Position numbers and translations under genes: made by a program. 64,000 nucleotides of DNA from Ostreococcus lucimarinus CCE9901 (lineage: Eukaryota; Chlorophyta; Mamiellophyceae; Mamiellales; Bathycoccaceae). This document shows positions 9,729 through 18,828 of the stretch, piece by piece (within the stretch, counting starts at the first letter, position 1; each line of letters opens with the position of its first letter). A model generated the notes under the pieces. The model worked only from the letters and a program-made list of their open reading frames with translations, had not been told where the DNA came from and did no database searches. The stretch is taken from positions 644,928 through 708,927 of the forward strand of contig NC_009368.1 of the NCBI RefSeq assembly GCF_000092065.1, read 5' to 3'.

Positions 9729-10643
9729 TCAGTTCTTCTTCTGGCCACGCCTCAGCTTCATCAGCACGACCGGCGCGGAGACTTTAACGCGAATATCCAA
9801 CTGATCGAGATCGTGCCCTCCCTCGACTAACCCCCACTCCTCGATCTGCGCCTCCTCCTCGACGCGCGCCGCCGCGATGGCTTCATCCACCGTCAGCCCT
9901 CCTCGAAGCGTCTTCAAACTTATCAACAACGACTTCGTCGCCGCGCTCAGCGCGAACGCGCACGTCAGCTCCCACGGGCACATCGCGTGCAACCGCCGCC
10001 GCAGCACCTCCACCGTCTTCTCGCTCGTTCCCGGTCCAAAGATCGAATCCGACGTCTCCACCGGTCCGAACTCTCGCTCCGCCCACGCCACGATCGGATC
10101 GTGCGCCTTCGCCTGCCTCGCCGCCGTCGCCTCGTCCGGGCTTCGCACCCGCGTCGCGTCCGTGCCAAAGTATTTCAGCAGCGTCTCCACGTGCACCCGT
10201 CGCGTCTCCGCGTCTCCCATGTGATCGATCGCCGTCGCGCTCAGCGACGTCAGCGGCATCGTAAACGGCGCGATGCGTTCGCCCTGCGCGTCCCACTCCG
10301 CCGCGACCGCGCGCGCCAATCCCTCCGTCGCGAACGCGTACTCGTTTCGCTTCGGCGTTCGCAGCGCGCGCGCGTCGAGCTCGACGCGCCACGTCCCGTC
10401 GCGCGCGTCGCGTTCGCGCGCGTCGACGCGCTCGTAAAACCTCGGCGCCGTGCCGTCGGCGCCCATCGTCATCGCGACGCGCTCGGACGACGCCTCGCCG
10501 CGCGTGCGCCCGACGCGCTTCGCCGCCTCGGCGCGCGCGCGCAGCGACGCGCTGCGCGCGTCGCTCGCGTCGACGGGCGCTCGCGACGACGCCGCGCGTC
10601 TCAGCGCCGCTCGGACGCGATCGAGCGCGCGACGCGCGCGCAT
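9729..10643 (-). CDS. ATPAF2: ATP12-type F1-ATP synthase assembly chaperone (ATPAF2)
   Basis: The 304-residue protein has an Arg/Ala-rich N-terminus (1-55) suitable as a mitochondrial or plastid presequence. The ATP12 domain follows: RFYERV, then WRVELDARALRTPKRNEYAF, then AAEWDAQGERIAPFTMPLTSL and TAIDH. The C-terminal helical part contains WELTCAFALSAATKSLL. ATP12 binds the F1 alpha subunit before assembly of the alpha-beta hexamer, so it acts in the mitochondrial matrix. It is tail-to-tail with CAP-G, 45 bp between stop codons, and head-to-head with the ankyrin gene, 60 bp between starts, implying a very short shared promoter. Identification is strong; the exact start is less sure. Confidence 0.88.
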   Translation of the reverse strand: MRARRALDRVRAALRRAASSRAPVDASDARSASLRARAEAAKRVGRTRGEASSERVAMTMGADGTAPRFYERVDARERDARDGTWRVELDARALRTPKRNEYAFATEGLARAVAAEWDAQGERIAPFTMPLTSLSATAIDHMGDAETRRVHVETLLKYFGTDATRVRSPDEATAARQAKAHDPIVAWAEREFGPVETSDSIFGPGTSEKTVEVLRRRLHAMCPWELTCAFALSAATKSLLISLKTLRGGLTVDEAIAAARVEEEAQIEEWGLVEGGHDLDQLDIRVKVSAPVVLMKLRRGQKKN

Positions 10644-10703
10644 GGCGTCGCGATGTGCCGTCGCGATGCGCGCCGGCGCGCGCGGGCGTCACTCATTCGC
10701 GAC

Positions 10704-12413
10704 ATGTCGAGCGACGACGCGTTCGAGGACGCGTTGGACGACGCGCGCGACGACGCAGACGACGCCTCGAGCGACGACGCGCGATCGGACGCGTTCGAGG
10801 ACGCGCTCGGCGCGCACGCGGCGCGATTTCCGTTGCACCGCGCGGCGTTCGAGAACGACGTCGACGCGGTGCGAGCGCTGCTGGCGCGCGACGACGTCGA
10901 CGCGAACGCGCGCGACGACGCCGGGCACTGCGCGTTGCACGTCGCGGCGCTGAGGCGCGCGGTGGGGGCGACGCGGGCGCTGGCGGCGAGCGCGCGGGTG
11001 GCGACGGAGGCGCGAGACGCGAGGGGCTGGACGGCGACGCGGTTGGCGACGGATCGAAGGGCGCGCGCGTGCGTCAGAGCGCTCGTGGAGGCGAACAGAG
11101 CGAGAGAAAAGAGGTTGGCGCGAGAGATTCGACCGGAGATGGCGCGGGCGGTGGAGGGCGTGGGGGATTTTGAGACGCGCGCGGCGTGGCGGTTCGGTTC
11201 GCGAGTGTTGGCGCCTTTGATTAAGATGGTGGCGCCCAGAGACGCGTACGCGGTGACGTGCGTGGGGAAAAAGCTGAGAATCGACGGCGAGTTGAGAGGG
11301 ATCGATTCCGAGGCGTTGGTGCGGTCGATGATGCCGAAATGGCGACGAGGGAAGTTTAGCTTGATTTACGACGGCGACGCGGGCGAACGCGCGGCGCTTT
11401 GGTTCGTCGATCACGAATCGCGAGAGGTGGTGAACGCGATGGAAAAACCCACGAGACGGGACGGCGATGATGCCGACGCGGCGTCGACGAGCGATGCGCC
11501 GCCGCTCACGGAGGAGGAGATGATTGACGCGATCACGGACGCGTTGCTCGCCGAGGGTGCGGCGAAGAAGAAGGTGCGAACGGAGGGTTTCAAATTCGCA
11601 CCGGTGAAAGGATGGATCGCGGGAAAAGCCAGCGCGTGGATTGGAGGACGCAAGGCGGAAATTTGGGAGGCGACAGCGAAGCTGGCGCGCGAGACTGTGG
11701 CGCCGGGAGGGGGATTTAAACTCGACGGTTCGTTTGAGGAGTACGTGGAGAGCGCGAACGACGCGCGAGAAAACGTCGTCACGCGCGCACCTTTGGGCGA
11801 GTCTTCGAAAGATAAATCCGGGTTAAACATCGATGATAGTAAGGACATGCCACAGCGTCTTCGTAAGATGTCGGCGCGATGTTGGCTCGTGCGCGACTTC
11901 CCTTTAAAGGCGAGTCAGGCGTCGCAGATTTTGGACGTCTTGGAGCGTGCGAATAAAAACGCCGCGCACGTGAACCGCGTGGTGAAGTATTGGTGCTCAA
12001 ACCACGAAAACATGTTTCCGGTGAAGATCCAAGTCCCGCTTATGCTCACGATTTACGCCCAAGTGCAATTTAAAGATTTCAAAGCGCTCGACAAGCGCGC
12101 TCGGGAAGCCAAGTTGCGAGACGGCTTCTTCGAAATTCCGTCGGATTATCGCGTGAAATCTGTGGATGAGATGCTCGCTGAAGTGGAAGAGCGCGCAAAT
12201 CGTGACATGGAACGCATCGAGGCGCTGGATGAGTCGCTGGACGTCGATAACGAGACGGAAGAAATTCGACAGTTGCGCGTCGAACTAGAACGCCTGGCGA
12301 AAAACACGTCGGGCGAAGACGAAGGCGACGATGAATACGAGTTTGACGACGACGACGACGACGAAGACGAAGACGACGAAAACTTAGATGCCGATAGAAT
12401 GAATGTACGCTAG
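10704..12413 (+). CDS. Ankyrin-repeat protein with GPCR-chaperone domain (ANKRD13-like)
   Basis: The ATG at 10704 gives 569 residues. An acidic start (DDAFEDALDDARDD) precedes two to three ankyrin repeats (about 40-135), for example FPLHRAAFENDVDAVRALL. After residue 150 the sequence matches the ANKRD13/GPCR-chaperone domain: RFGSRVLAPLIKMVAPRDAY, LRIDGELRGID, then RKMSARCWLVRDFPLK and FPVKIQVPLMLTIYAQVQF. The tail is highly acidic. Animal ANKRD13 proteins bind ubiquitinated receptors on endosomes or help receptor folding; plant and algal homologues are little studied. The frame is open much further upstream, to 9987, but that part overlaps ATP12 on the other strand and has no protein-like pattern. 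Confidence 0.8.
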   Translation: MSSDDAFEDALDDARDDADDASSDDARSDAFEDALGAHAARFPLHRAAFENDVDAVRALLARDDVDANARDDAGHCALHVAALRRAVGATRALAASARVATEARDARGWTATRLATDRRARACVRALVEANRAREKRLAREIRPEMARAVEGVGDFETRAAWRFGSRVLAPLIKMVAPRDAYAVTCVGKKLRIDGELRGIDSEALVRSMMPKWRRGKFSLIYDGDAGERAALWFVDHESREVVNAMEKPTRRDGDDADAASTSDAPPLTEEEMIDAITDALLAEGAAKKKVRTEGFKFAPVKGWIAGKASAWIGGRKAEIWEATAKLARETVAPGGGFKLDGSFEEYVESANDARENVVTRAPLGESSKDKSGLNIDDSKDMPQRLRKMSARCWLVRDFPLKASQASQILDVLERANKNAAHVNRVVKYWCSNHENMFPVKIQVPLMLTIYAQVQFKDFKALDKRAREAKLRDGFFEIPSDYRVKSVDEMLAEVEERANRDMERIEALDESLDVDNETEEIRQLRVELERLAKNTSGEDEGDDEYEFDDDDDDEDEDDENLDADRMNVR

Positions 12414-12457
12414 AACTGTATAATTACACCTTACAACACGAGACGCATCACATCACG

Positions 12458-13159
12458 CTACCCGTTCGCGGCTTTGACGAGTTTCGCCTCGCCGTACGAT
12501 CCGTCAAAGTATCTCTCCAACAGAATGGCCGCGCTCGCCGAATCCAGCGCCCCGTTCTCGTTCGACCCCCCACTCGTCGCGATGCGTTCCGACGCTTCCT
12601 TACTCGTCCTAGACTCGTCGTACGTGTACACCACCAAAGCCTTCGTCTCGGCGTTCGTCGAACGCGCGCACGCGTCCGCCACCTCTCCCGCGAATCGAGC
12701 GCACACCGCGTGCATTTGCACCGCCCCTCTCCCGCGTCCGCGACGATCTTTCGCCGCCCTCCCCGGTGGCACCGGAATTCCAACCACGATTCTATCGCAG
12801 CATTCCTCCAGCGCGACGTCTAAGATGGCTCTGACCGTGCTCGTCGTCGTCGCCGTCCCGCTGTGCGTCAGCGTTCGCAGCGGCCGCGGCGCCGCGCCAC
12901 CGTTCGACACCGCCAGACCGACCCTGCGCGCGCCGTAATCCACCCCGAGCGCGATGACATCACCGCGCGCGCGTCTCGCCGCGCGTAACTCATCCTCGAG
13001 CGACGACGACGACGTTTGCGCGTCCGTGAAGGGCGCGCGGCGTTGAGAAAACCACGACGGGGACATCGCGCGCGCGACGCCTCTGTCGACGCCGTGGCGA
13101 CGCGCGCGCGACGAGGACGACGGTACGAGCGCGCGCGAGCCGTTCGCCGCGCGAAACAT
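12458..13159 (-). CDS. YqgF/RuvX-family RNase H-fold nuclease, organelle-targeted
   Basis: The 233-residue protein carries an N-terminal extension of about 65 residues rich in Ser, Arg and Ala, which fits an organelle transit peptide. The YqgF domain starts at residue 70 with IALGVDYGARRVGLAVS, Asp74 being the first metal-binding acid. It continues with RIVVGIPVPP, VYTYDESRTS (second acid) and LDSASAAILLERYF (third acid). Bacterial YqgF matures the 16S rRNA end and was earlier called a Holliday junction resolvase. A role in plastid rRNA processing is therefore an inference. The gene is tail-to-tail with the ANKRD13-like gene. Confidence 0.82.
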   Translation of the reverse strand: MFRAANGSRALVPSSSSRARRHGVDRGVARAMSPSWFSQRRAPFTDAQTSSSSLEDELRAARRARGDVIALGVDYGARRVGLAVSNGGAAPRPLRTLTHSGTATTTSTVRAILDVALEECCDRIVVGIPVPPGRAAKDRRGRGRGAVQMHAVCARFAGEVADACARSTNAETKALVVYTYDESRTSKEASERIATSGGSNENGALDSASAAILLERYFDGSYGEAKLVKAANG

Positions 13160-13309
13160 GGTTCGCGCGGTGATGCGCGGCGCGCGGGCGAGTGGCGCGT
13201 CGAGCGGCGGCGGCGAGAGGAATCGAGTGGAAGCGTACGCTCGCGACGAACGACCGCGGTGAATGAGGTGTGCTATTGAAATGAATAGAATCTAATGGCG
13301 CGGCGACGC

Positions 13310-15106
13310 TCACGCGCTGGAGGCGAAGAGTTGCGAAAACACGCGCTCTGCCCACGCCGGAATTTCCACGTCGTTTGCCTGCGTAAAGTTCACGAGCGGT
13401 TCCTGGACGTGATAACGAATCTTTCGACCCTTGCTCGCCTTGCGATCGACGTTTTTGCGACGTTTGATTTGTTTGGAGACGACGGAAGGTCCACCGGCGA
13501 CGCCGGCGTCGTTGCCGCTCTCGAGGAACTCTTTGAGGAGTTGCTCGTAAAAGTCGACGTCGTCGTAAAGCTCCGACTCGCGAGCCTCACCTTCGTCCAA
13601 GCCATCGACGTTGACGGTTTCGGCTTTGTTCTCGTCGTCATCGTCGGCTTCTTCGCTCCGCACGGCGGCGCGTCGCTCACCGACGCGAATCGGCGCGCTG
13701 CGCTTCGGCGGCTGCGACTTTTCAATCAAACGCGCGGGCGCGCGCATGGTGGACGATACTTGCTGAGAGATGGACTGGTTGAACGCCTTCAGACCGCCGC
13801 CCGCGCCTCCGCCGACCGCTTTACCCACGGAGACGGCGGATTTTCTGTACCATCGATCGCACGTCGAGTCGCGGTAGTTTGCGAACGCTCTGTATCCGGC
13901 GTCGTGCTTCGTCCACGCGTCGTCCAAGTCGTCGTCCACACCAATCACCGTAGCGTCCGCGCCGAGATTTGAGGTCGAGGCTATGTCGGCTATGTTCGCC
14001 ATCAACGCAGTTTGAAGCGCAGAGAGCGTTCGCATGGTCTTCCGTGCGACTTTGGATAACGTCTCGAACGATTCGCGCGTCTCGGGCGACGCGCGTTTCA
14101 GTCCTCGGCACGCCAACGCCGTCGGTAACTTGGCGGCTCCGGTCATGACTTTCTGCAAACGAATTCTCGCGTGTAGCGCACGCTCCCAAACCGTTCGTTG
14201 CGCGCGAACCGCCTTACCTTTCGAGACGTGCTGCGCCTTGGTGTCGACGAGCTTCTTCGTTTGTTCCTCCTCCTCGCGAAACGCTTGAAGCTCTCGAGCG
14301 AGATCTGCGTCGCCTTCCGTGGCGGCGCCCAACAAATCTCTCGCCCGCGCGCCCTGCGCGTCGAACTCATCGCTCTGATCCTCGTCGTCCTCGTCCTCGT
14401 CGTCCTCGTCGCCGCCGTTCCTTCGTCCGGATCCCGTCGCCGCGGCGTCTTCGTCGTACCCTTCGTACGCGTCGTCGTCCTCATCCGCGTACGGATCCTC
14501 ATCGCTCGCGTCCCCATCCTCCTCCGCACTTTCCTCGTCGTCGTCCCCGTCGTCCCCGTCGTCGTCGTCGCTCTCGTCCTCATCCGTCTCGCGCGCCGCC
14601 TCCGGTTCGTCCCGCGCGAAGTCCCGCCTCGACGCGCTTCGTCCCGCGTACTCCTCCCCCTCCATCTCGATCGGTCCTCGCATCCGCAACCGTCCGTCGT
14701 TCCCCCCCCCCGCGCGCACCGCGCGCTTTCCTCGCTCCCTCCCTCGCCTCGCCGCGCGTCCGCTCTCGCGATCGTCGCTCGAATCGTCGCCGAACCCGTC
14801 GCCCGCGTCGCGTCCCGCGTCGTCGTCCCACCCATCCTCGCTCCCGCTCTCGTCCTCGTCCAGCGCGCCCTCGATCGCGCGCAGCGCCTCGAACGCGCGT
14901 TTGCGCGCCTCTACCCCGCCCTCTGGCTCGAGCGCGCGCGCGCGCGCGTCGTCGTCGTCGTCGTCGCGCGTCGTCGCGCCGCCGCCGGCGTCCCCACCGC
15001 GCGTCGTCGCGCCGCGCGCGATCGCGTCCAGCCGCGCCATCGCGTCCGCGCGCGAGGGCGTGGACGAGGGCGACGCTTTCGCGCGTCTCCGCGGCGTCGC
15101 GCCCAT
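13310..15106 (-). CDS. AATF/Che-1/Bfr2-type ribosome biogenesis protein
   Basis: The start at 15106 gives 598 residues. The N-terminal 250 residues are dominated by Asp/Glu runs and Arg-rich patches, usual for nucleolar proteins. A Leu-zipper-like AATF region follows: DLLGAATEGDADLARELQAF, then TVWERALHARIRLQK. Near the C-terminus lies the TRAUB domain: DDVDFYEQLLKEFLES, then RRKNVDRKASKGRKIRY and VHEPL-like VQEPLVNF. Yeast Bfr2 and human AATF act in the small-subunit processome. The frame opens 28 codons further upstream, but that part covers the tandem repeat at 15177-15337 and is not conserved, so I exclude it. It is divergent from psaD. Confidence 0.85.
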   Translation of the reverse strand: MGATPRRRAKASPSSTPSRADAMARLDAIARGATTRGGDAGGGATTRDDDDDDARARALEPEGGVEARKRAFEALRAIEGALDEDESGSEDGWDDDAGRDAGDGFGDDSSDDRESGRAARRGRERGKRAVRAGGGNDGRLRMRGPIEMEGEEYAGRSASRRDFARDEPEAARETDEDESDDDDGDDGDDDEESAEEDGDASDEDPYADEDDDAYEGYDEDAAATGSGRRNGGDEDDEDEDDEDQSDEFDAQGARARDLLGAATEGDADLARELQAFREEEEQTKKLVDTKAQHVSKGKAVRAQRTVWERALHARIRLQKVMTGAAKLPTALACRGLKRASPETRESFETLSKVARKTMRTLSALQTALMANIADIASTSNLGADATVIGVDDDLDDAWTKHDAGYRAFANYRDSTCDRWYRKSAVSVGKAVGGGAGGGLKAFNQSISQQVSSTMRAPARLIEKSQPPKRSAPIRVGERRAAVRSEEADDDDENKAETVNVDGLDEGEARESELYDDVDFYEQLLKEFLESGNDAGVAGGPSVVSKQIKRRKNVDRKASKGRKIRYHVQEPLVNFTQANDVEIPAWAERVFSQLFASSA

Positions 15107-15170
15107 GCCGGGCGTCGCGACGGCGCGTGACGCGCGATGGGGACGACGCCGACGGCGGACGCGCGTCGTG

Positions 15171-15177
15171 TATAAAA
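15171..15177 (+). promoter_or_regulatory. TATA-box-like TATAAAA upstream of psaD
   Basis: A perfect TATAAAA sits 292 bp before the psaD start codon and directly abuts the first unit of the tandem repeat. The surrounding sequence is GC-rich, so the box stands out. Whether it drives psaD is an inference. Confidence 0.35.
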
Positions 15178-15337
15178 ACCCGTCTCGCACTGCGCACCAT
15201 ACGTGATATCAACAAAACCCGTCTCGCACTGCGCACCATACGACGCGAGCAGTGATATGAAAACCCGTCTCGCACTGCGCACCATACGACGCGCGCAGTG
15301 ATATCAACAAAACCCATCTCGCACTGCGCACCATACG
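15177..15337. repeat. Four-unit tandem repeat between AATF and psaD
   Basis: A 27-bp core that starts AACCCGTCTCGCACTGCGCA and ends CCATACG occurs four times, at 15177-15203, 15216-15242, 15262-15288 and 15311-15337. The fourth copy has one change (CCCATCTC). Spacers contain variants of GTGATATCAACAA or GTGATATGAA, giving periods of 39, 46 and 49 bp. It lies in the divergent promoter region of AATF and psaD, 126 bp before the psaD start. Confidence 0.9.
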
Positions 15338-15462
15338 ACGCTACCGCGGCGTATCTCGCGCGCCGCGCGTATCGCGAGCGATCGCGCGCGGCCGACGCGG
15401 GCGCGGCACACGCGCGCGCCCGACGCCCGCGCCCCCGAACTTCGCGGACGCGACACACGACG

Positions 15463-16527
15463 ATGTTTGCCATCTCCAGCTCCGCGCTGACGCCGCGCGC
15501 GACGGTCGCGAACGCGACGCGCACGCGACGATCGACGACCGCGCGACGATCGACGGCGATCCGCGCCGAGGCGGAGGGCGCGAAGGCGGCGCCGGCGGCG
15601 CCGAAGGCGTGGACGGCGCCGAAGTTGAACCCGAACACGCCGTCGCCGATTTTCGGTGGTTCCACCGGCGGTCTGTTGAGAAAGGCGCAGGTGCGCGAGC
15701 GACGAGGGAGCGGCGAACGCGCGCGACGATCGAGGCGCGGGCGGGATACGCGACGAACCTAGGGGTGATGATTGGGGCGATTGGGGCGCCGGCGAACGGA
15801 GGGGGGGGGGCGAACGATGCGCGAACGATGCGTCGAGTTTCTTTGCGGCGCGGGCGCGCGGGCGATCGGGGGGGGGTCGAACGCGCGCGACGACGCGCGC
15901 GCAATCGCGCGATCGGGCGCGGTGGGATGGGAACGTTTGGCGCGAGGCGCGCGGGGGGGATTTCAAAGACGACGACGACGCGAGACTGACGGATGCGATG
16001 ATGCGTTTGACGCGTGTAGGTTGAGGAGTTCTACGTGCTGACGTGGGAAGCGAAGAAGGAAGCCATCTTCGAGATGCCGGTGCGTGGACGAGGCGAGCGC
16101 GAAGGCGCGCGCGCGCGAAGATATCGCGCGCTTTGAAACGACGCGACGACGAAGAGGCAAAGATTGGGGATGCGCGACGCGATCGTGGACGCGAAACAGC
16201 GACTGACGTGATGAAACGTGTATTTTGCATCCGCAGACCGGTGGTGCCGCGATCATGCGCAAGGGCCCGAACCTGTTGAAGCTCGCGCGCAAGGAGCAAT
16301 GCCTCGCGCTTTTGAACAACTTCCGCGCGAAGATGAAGCTCGACGGCTGCATCTACCGCGTGTTCCCGTCCGGTGAGGTGCAATACTTGCACCCGAAGGA
16401 TGGTGTGTACCCGGAGAAGGTGAACAAGGGTCGCGTCGGTGCCAACCAGAACATGCGATCGATCGGCAAGAACACCAACCCGGCGTCGATCAAGTTCCAA
16501 GGCAAGCTCGGCCCGTTCGAAGTTTAG
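15463..16527 (+). CDS. PSAD: Photosystem I reaction centre subunit II (PsaD), three exons
   Basis: The coding sequence joins 15463-15690, 16020-16079 and 16237-16527, all in phase 0, and encodes 192 residues. Both introns have GTGCG donors, an ACTGAC motif near the 3' end and TAG or CAG acceptors. Exon 1 holds a plastid transit peptide (about 1-45) and the conserved [21 protein letters not shown] region. Exon 2 encodes only 20 residues ([20 protein letters not shown]). Exon 3 continues [20 protein letters not shown] and ends near [11 protein letters not shown]. PsaD sits on the stromal side of photosystem I and docks ferredoxin. The next gene, CHL27, is on the same strand and also serves the photosynthetic apparatus. 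Identification is certain. Confidence 0.97.
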
Positions 16528-17199
16528 ACAGACGGCTCGCGCTCGCCGCGCACCGAGGGTTCGGTCGTCGTCGTCGAGTCGCCGCTCGAGTCAGATGTCC
16601 GTCGATGTGTTTCACTCTTCGCGATGCGAAGTCAACGCGAGATGGCGCTCGTTTGAATTATTAGAATTCTTCGACGTCCCTCGCGCTTTGCGTCGCGTCG
16701 AGCGCGCTTCGACGTTCGCGGCGTCTGATTTCTTCGCGCGGCGTCGCTCGACGCTTCGATCTCACCCTCTGCGCGCGATCGTGATGTAAATCACGCCTCC
16801 TAGCCAAACTAATTGCAGTAACACACAGATTTTCACTGTTCATCCGCGCGCGCGCGTTCGCCCGCCCGCGCGCGATCGCCGGTCGCCGGTCGAGATCTTC
16901 GCCGCGATGACGCTGGCTGCGCGCCGTGGAATGACGCACATCGTATTTTAGAGCCATTATATATGCAAGATACGTTTTTAGGGTTTACCTATAATTTCGC
17001 GCGATCGGATCTTATCTGAGAAAATCTATACTGTTTGCGCATACGACGCGGACGCCCTCGGGACGACCCGCATCGGATAAGCGCCGACGATCGTCACAGC
17101 ACGCCTCGCGTTCGCCGCTCCGTCCGCTCGCGACGCCGTGACGAAAGCAGACGCACGTAACACTTTGCGCACGCACCACCGCACGCCTCGACGAGCGAC
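16528..17199. other. Intergenic region between psaD and CHL27, 672 bp
   Basis: No reading frame here looks protein-like. The segment after about 16780 is richer in A and T (TAAATCACGCC, ATTATATATGCAAGATACG), and TATATATGC near 16958 could belong to the CHL27 promoter. I see no tRNA or other RNA gene. Confidence 0.4.
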
Positions 17200-18426
17200 A
17201 TGCACGCGTTCACCATGCGCGCGAGCGCGATGAAGACGCCGGTGGCGAAGATGACGTCGAGATCGCGATCGGCGACGCGACGCCAAGGCGCCGTGGTCGT
17301 CCGCGCGGCCGCGGCGACGGACGCGGAGACTGGGATCAAGAAGATGCGCGAGGGTATCAAGGAGGCGGCGAACGAAAACTTGTTGACGCCGCGATTTTAC
17401 ACGACGGATTTCGACGAGATGGAGCGCCTGTTCAGCACGGAGATCAACCCGAACTTGGACGAGACGGAGATTAACGCCATCTTGAACGAGTTCCGCGAGG
17501 ATTTCAACCAGAAGCACTTCGTGCGCAACGATGAGTTCAAGGCGGCGGCGGATCAGATCAAGGGTGAGCCGCGCAGAATTTTCATCGAGTTTTTGGAGCG
17601 CTCGTGCACGGCGGAGTTTAGCGGGTTTTTGTTGTACAAGGAACTCGGCCGCAGATTGAAGAAGACGGCCCCGGCGGTGGCGGAGATCTTCACGTTGATG
17701 TCCCGCGACGAGGCGCGTCACGCTGGGTTCTTGAACAAGGCGATGAGCGATTTCAACTTGGCGCTCGACCTCGGGTTTTTGACCAAGAACCGCCAATACA
17801 CGTTTTTCCAGCCGAAGTTCATCATGTACGCCACGTACTTGAGCGAAAAGATTGGCTACTGGCGTTACATCTCCATCTACCGCCACTTGCAAGCGAATCC
17901 GGACGAGCAATTGTACCCGTTGTTCAAGTACTTTGAGAACTGGTGCCAAGACGAAAACCGTCACGGCGACTTCTTCTCGGCGATTTTGAAGGCGCGCCCG
18001 GAGTTGATCAACACCACCGAAGCGAAGCTCTGGTCTCGATTCTTCTGCTTGTCCGTGTACGTCACCATGTACTTGAACGATCACGGCCGCAGTGAGTTCT
18101 ACGAATCGCTCGGTTTGGACACGACGCAATTCAACATGCACGTCATTCACCAAACCAACAAGACGACGGCGACGATTTTCCCGCAAGTCATCGACACCTA
18201 CAACCCGGAGTTCAAGGCGCGTCTCGACAAGCTCGTCGGCGTGAACACCCAACTCCAAGCCATCGGTAAGGGTGAAGGTTCGGAAATCATGAAGAACTTG
18301 CAAAAGGCGCCGCTCATCGCCACCTTCGCGGGTGAGTTGATCGGTTTGTTGGCCATGGCTCCGGTCGACGCCGGTTCCATCGACTTGACCGGCGTTCCGG
18401 AATCCGACCCGTCCTTCATGTACTAA
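17200..18426 (+). CDS. CHL27: Magnesium-protoporphyrin IX monomethyl ester oxidative cyclase
   Basis: The 408-residue protein begins with a plastid transit peptide (about 1-38). The mature protein matches the aerobic AcsF/CRD1/CHL27 cyclase along its whole length: [19 protein letters not shown], then [20 protein letters not shown]. The two carboxylate-His di-iron motifs are present, DEARHAGF and DENRHGDFF. It forms the fifth ring of chlorophyll, converting Mg-protoporphyrin monomethyl ester into divinyl protochlorophyllide, at plastid membranes. There is no intron. The third ATG-rich start region ([11 protein letters not shown]) leaves the exact start slightly open. Its position beside psaD is suggestive of shared light control but not proof. 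Confidence 0.96.
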   Translation: MHAFTMRASAMKTPVAKMTSRSRSATRRQGAVVVRAAAATDAETGIKKMREGIKEAANENLLTPRFYTTDFDEMERLFSTEINPNLDETEINAILNEFREDFNQKHFVRNDEFKAAADQIKGEPRRIFIEFLERSCTAEFSGFLLYKELGRRLKKTAPAVAEIFTLMSRDEARHAGFLNKAMSDFNLALDLGFLTKNRQYTFFQPKFIMYATYLSEKIGYWRYISIYRHLQANPDEQLYPLFKYFENWCQDENRHGDFFSAILKARPELINTTEAKLWSRFFCLSVYVTMYLNDHGRSEFYESLGLDTTQFNMHVIHQTNKTTATIFPQVIDTYNPEFKARLDKLVGVNTQLQAIGKGEGSEIMKNLQKAPLIATFAGELIGLLAMAPVDAGSIDLTGVPESDPSFMY

Positions 18427-18828
18427 GCGACAGTCACAGACGGCGACGAGGAGGACACACCAGCAACCATTTTAGCGCAACACACATCCACAAAAACGTG
18501 ATTTTATCGTCACATCTTTTCAAGATTCTTAAAGTCTTCGGCGCCGTTCGCGCCGCCGGCGAACGATATCGCGAAACGAGCCAACACGCTTGGTATTTCC
18601 ACTTTATTGTATTGGCGCGTAGTCTCGCTTTATAATATTACACAAGATTCGAAATGTTTATCCTCCTCGCGCACTCGATCGCGTCGCGCGTTCGATTCCG
18701 CGCGTTCGACGTCCGCGCGTTCGACGTCTGCGCGCCGCGCCTCCCCGTCTCGTCCTCATTCCACCGCGCGTCCGCGCATCCGCGCGTCTGCGCGCCGCCC
18801 GCGTCCGCGCGCGCTCAACGAACGTACC
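18427..18828. other. Intergenic region, 402 bp
   Basis: The first part is the 3' region of CHL27. An AT-rich stretch (TATTGTATTGG, TATAATATTACAC) lies at about 18604-18645, roughly 190 bp before the next start codon, and may be its promoter. The frame upstream of 18829 is open from 18607 but rich in Arg and Ser and not convincing as protein. Confidence 0.4.

Noticed and set aside
15177-15337. Tandem repeat considered as a CRISPR array
   Set aside because: Only four units with short, partly repeated spacers in a eukaryotic promoter region, and no cas genes.
15298-15762. Single-exon frame over psaD exon 1 and into intron 1
   Set aside because: It reads through the splice donor at 15691; the PsaD protein continues exactly at 16020 after splicing.
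17026-18303. 425-codon minus-strand frame opposite CHL27
   Set aside because: CHL27 is beyond doubt; the antisense translation is a composition artefact rich in Arg, Val and Leu.
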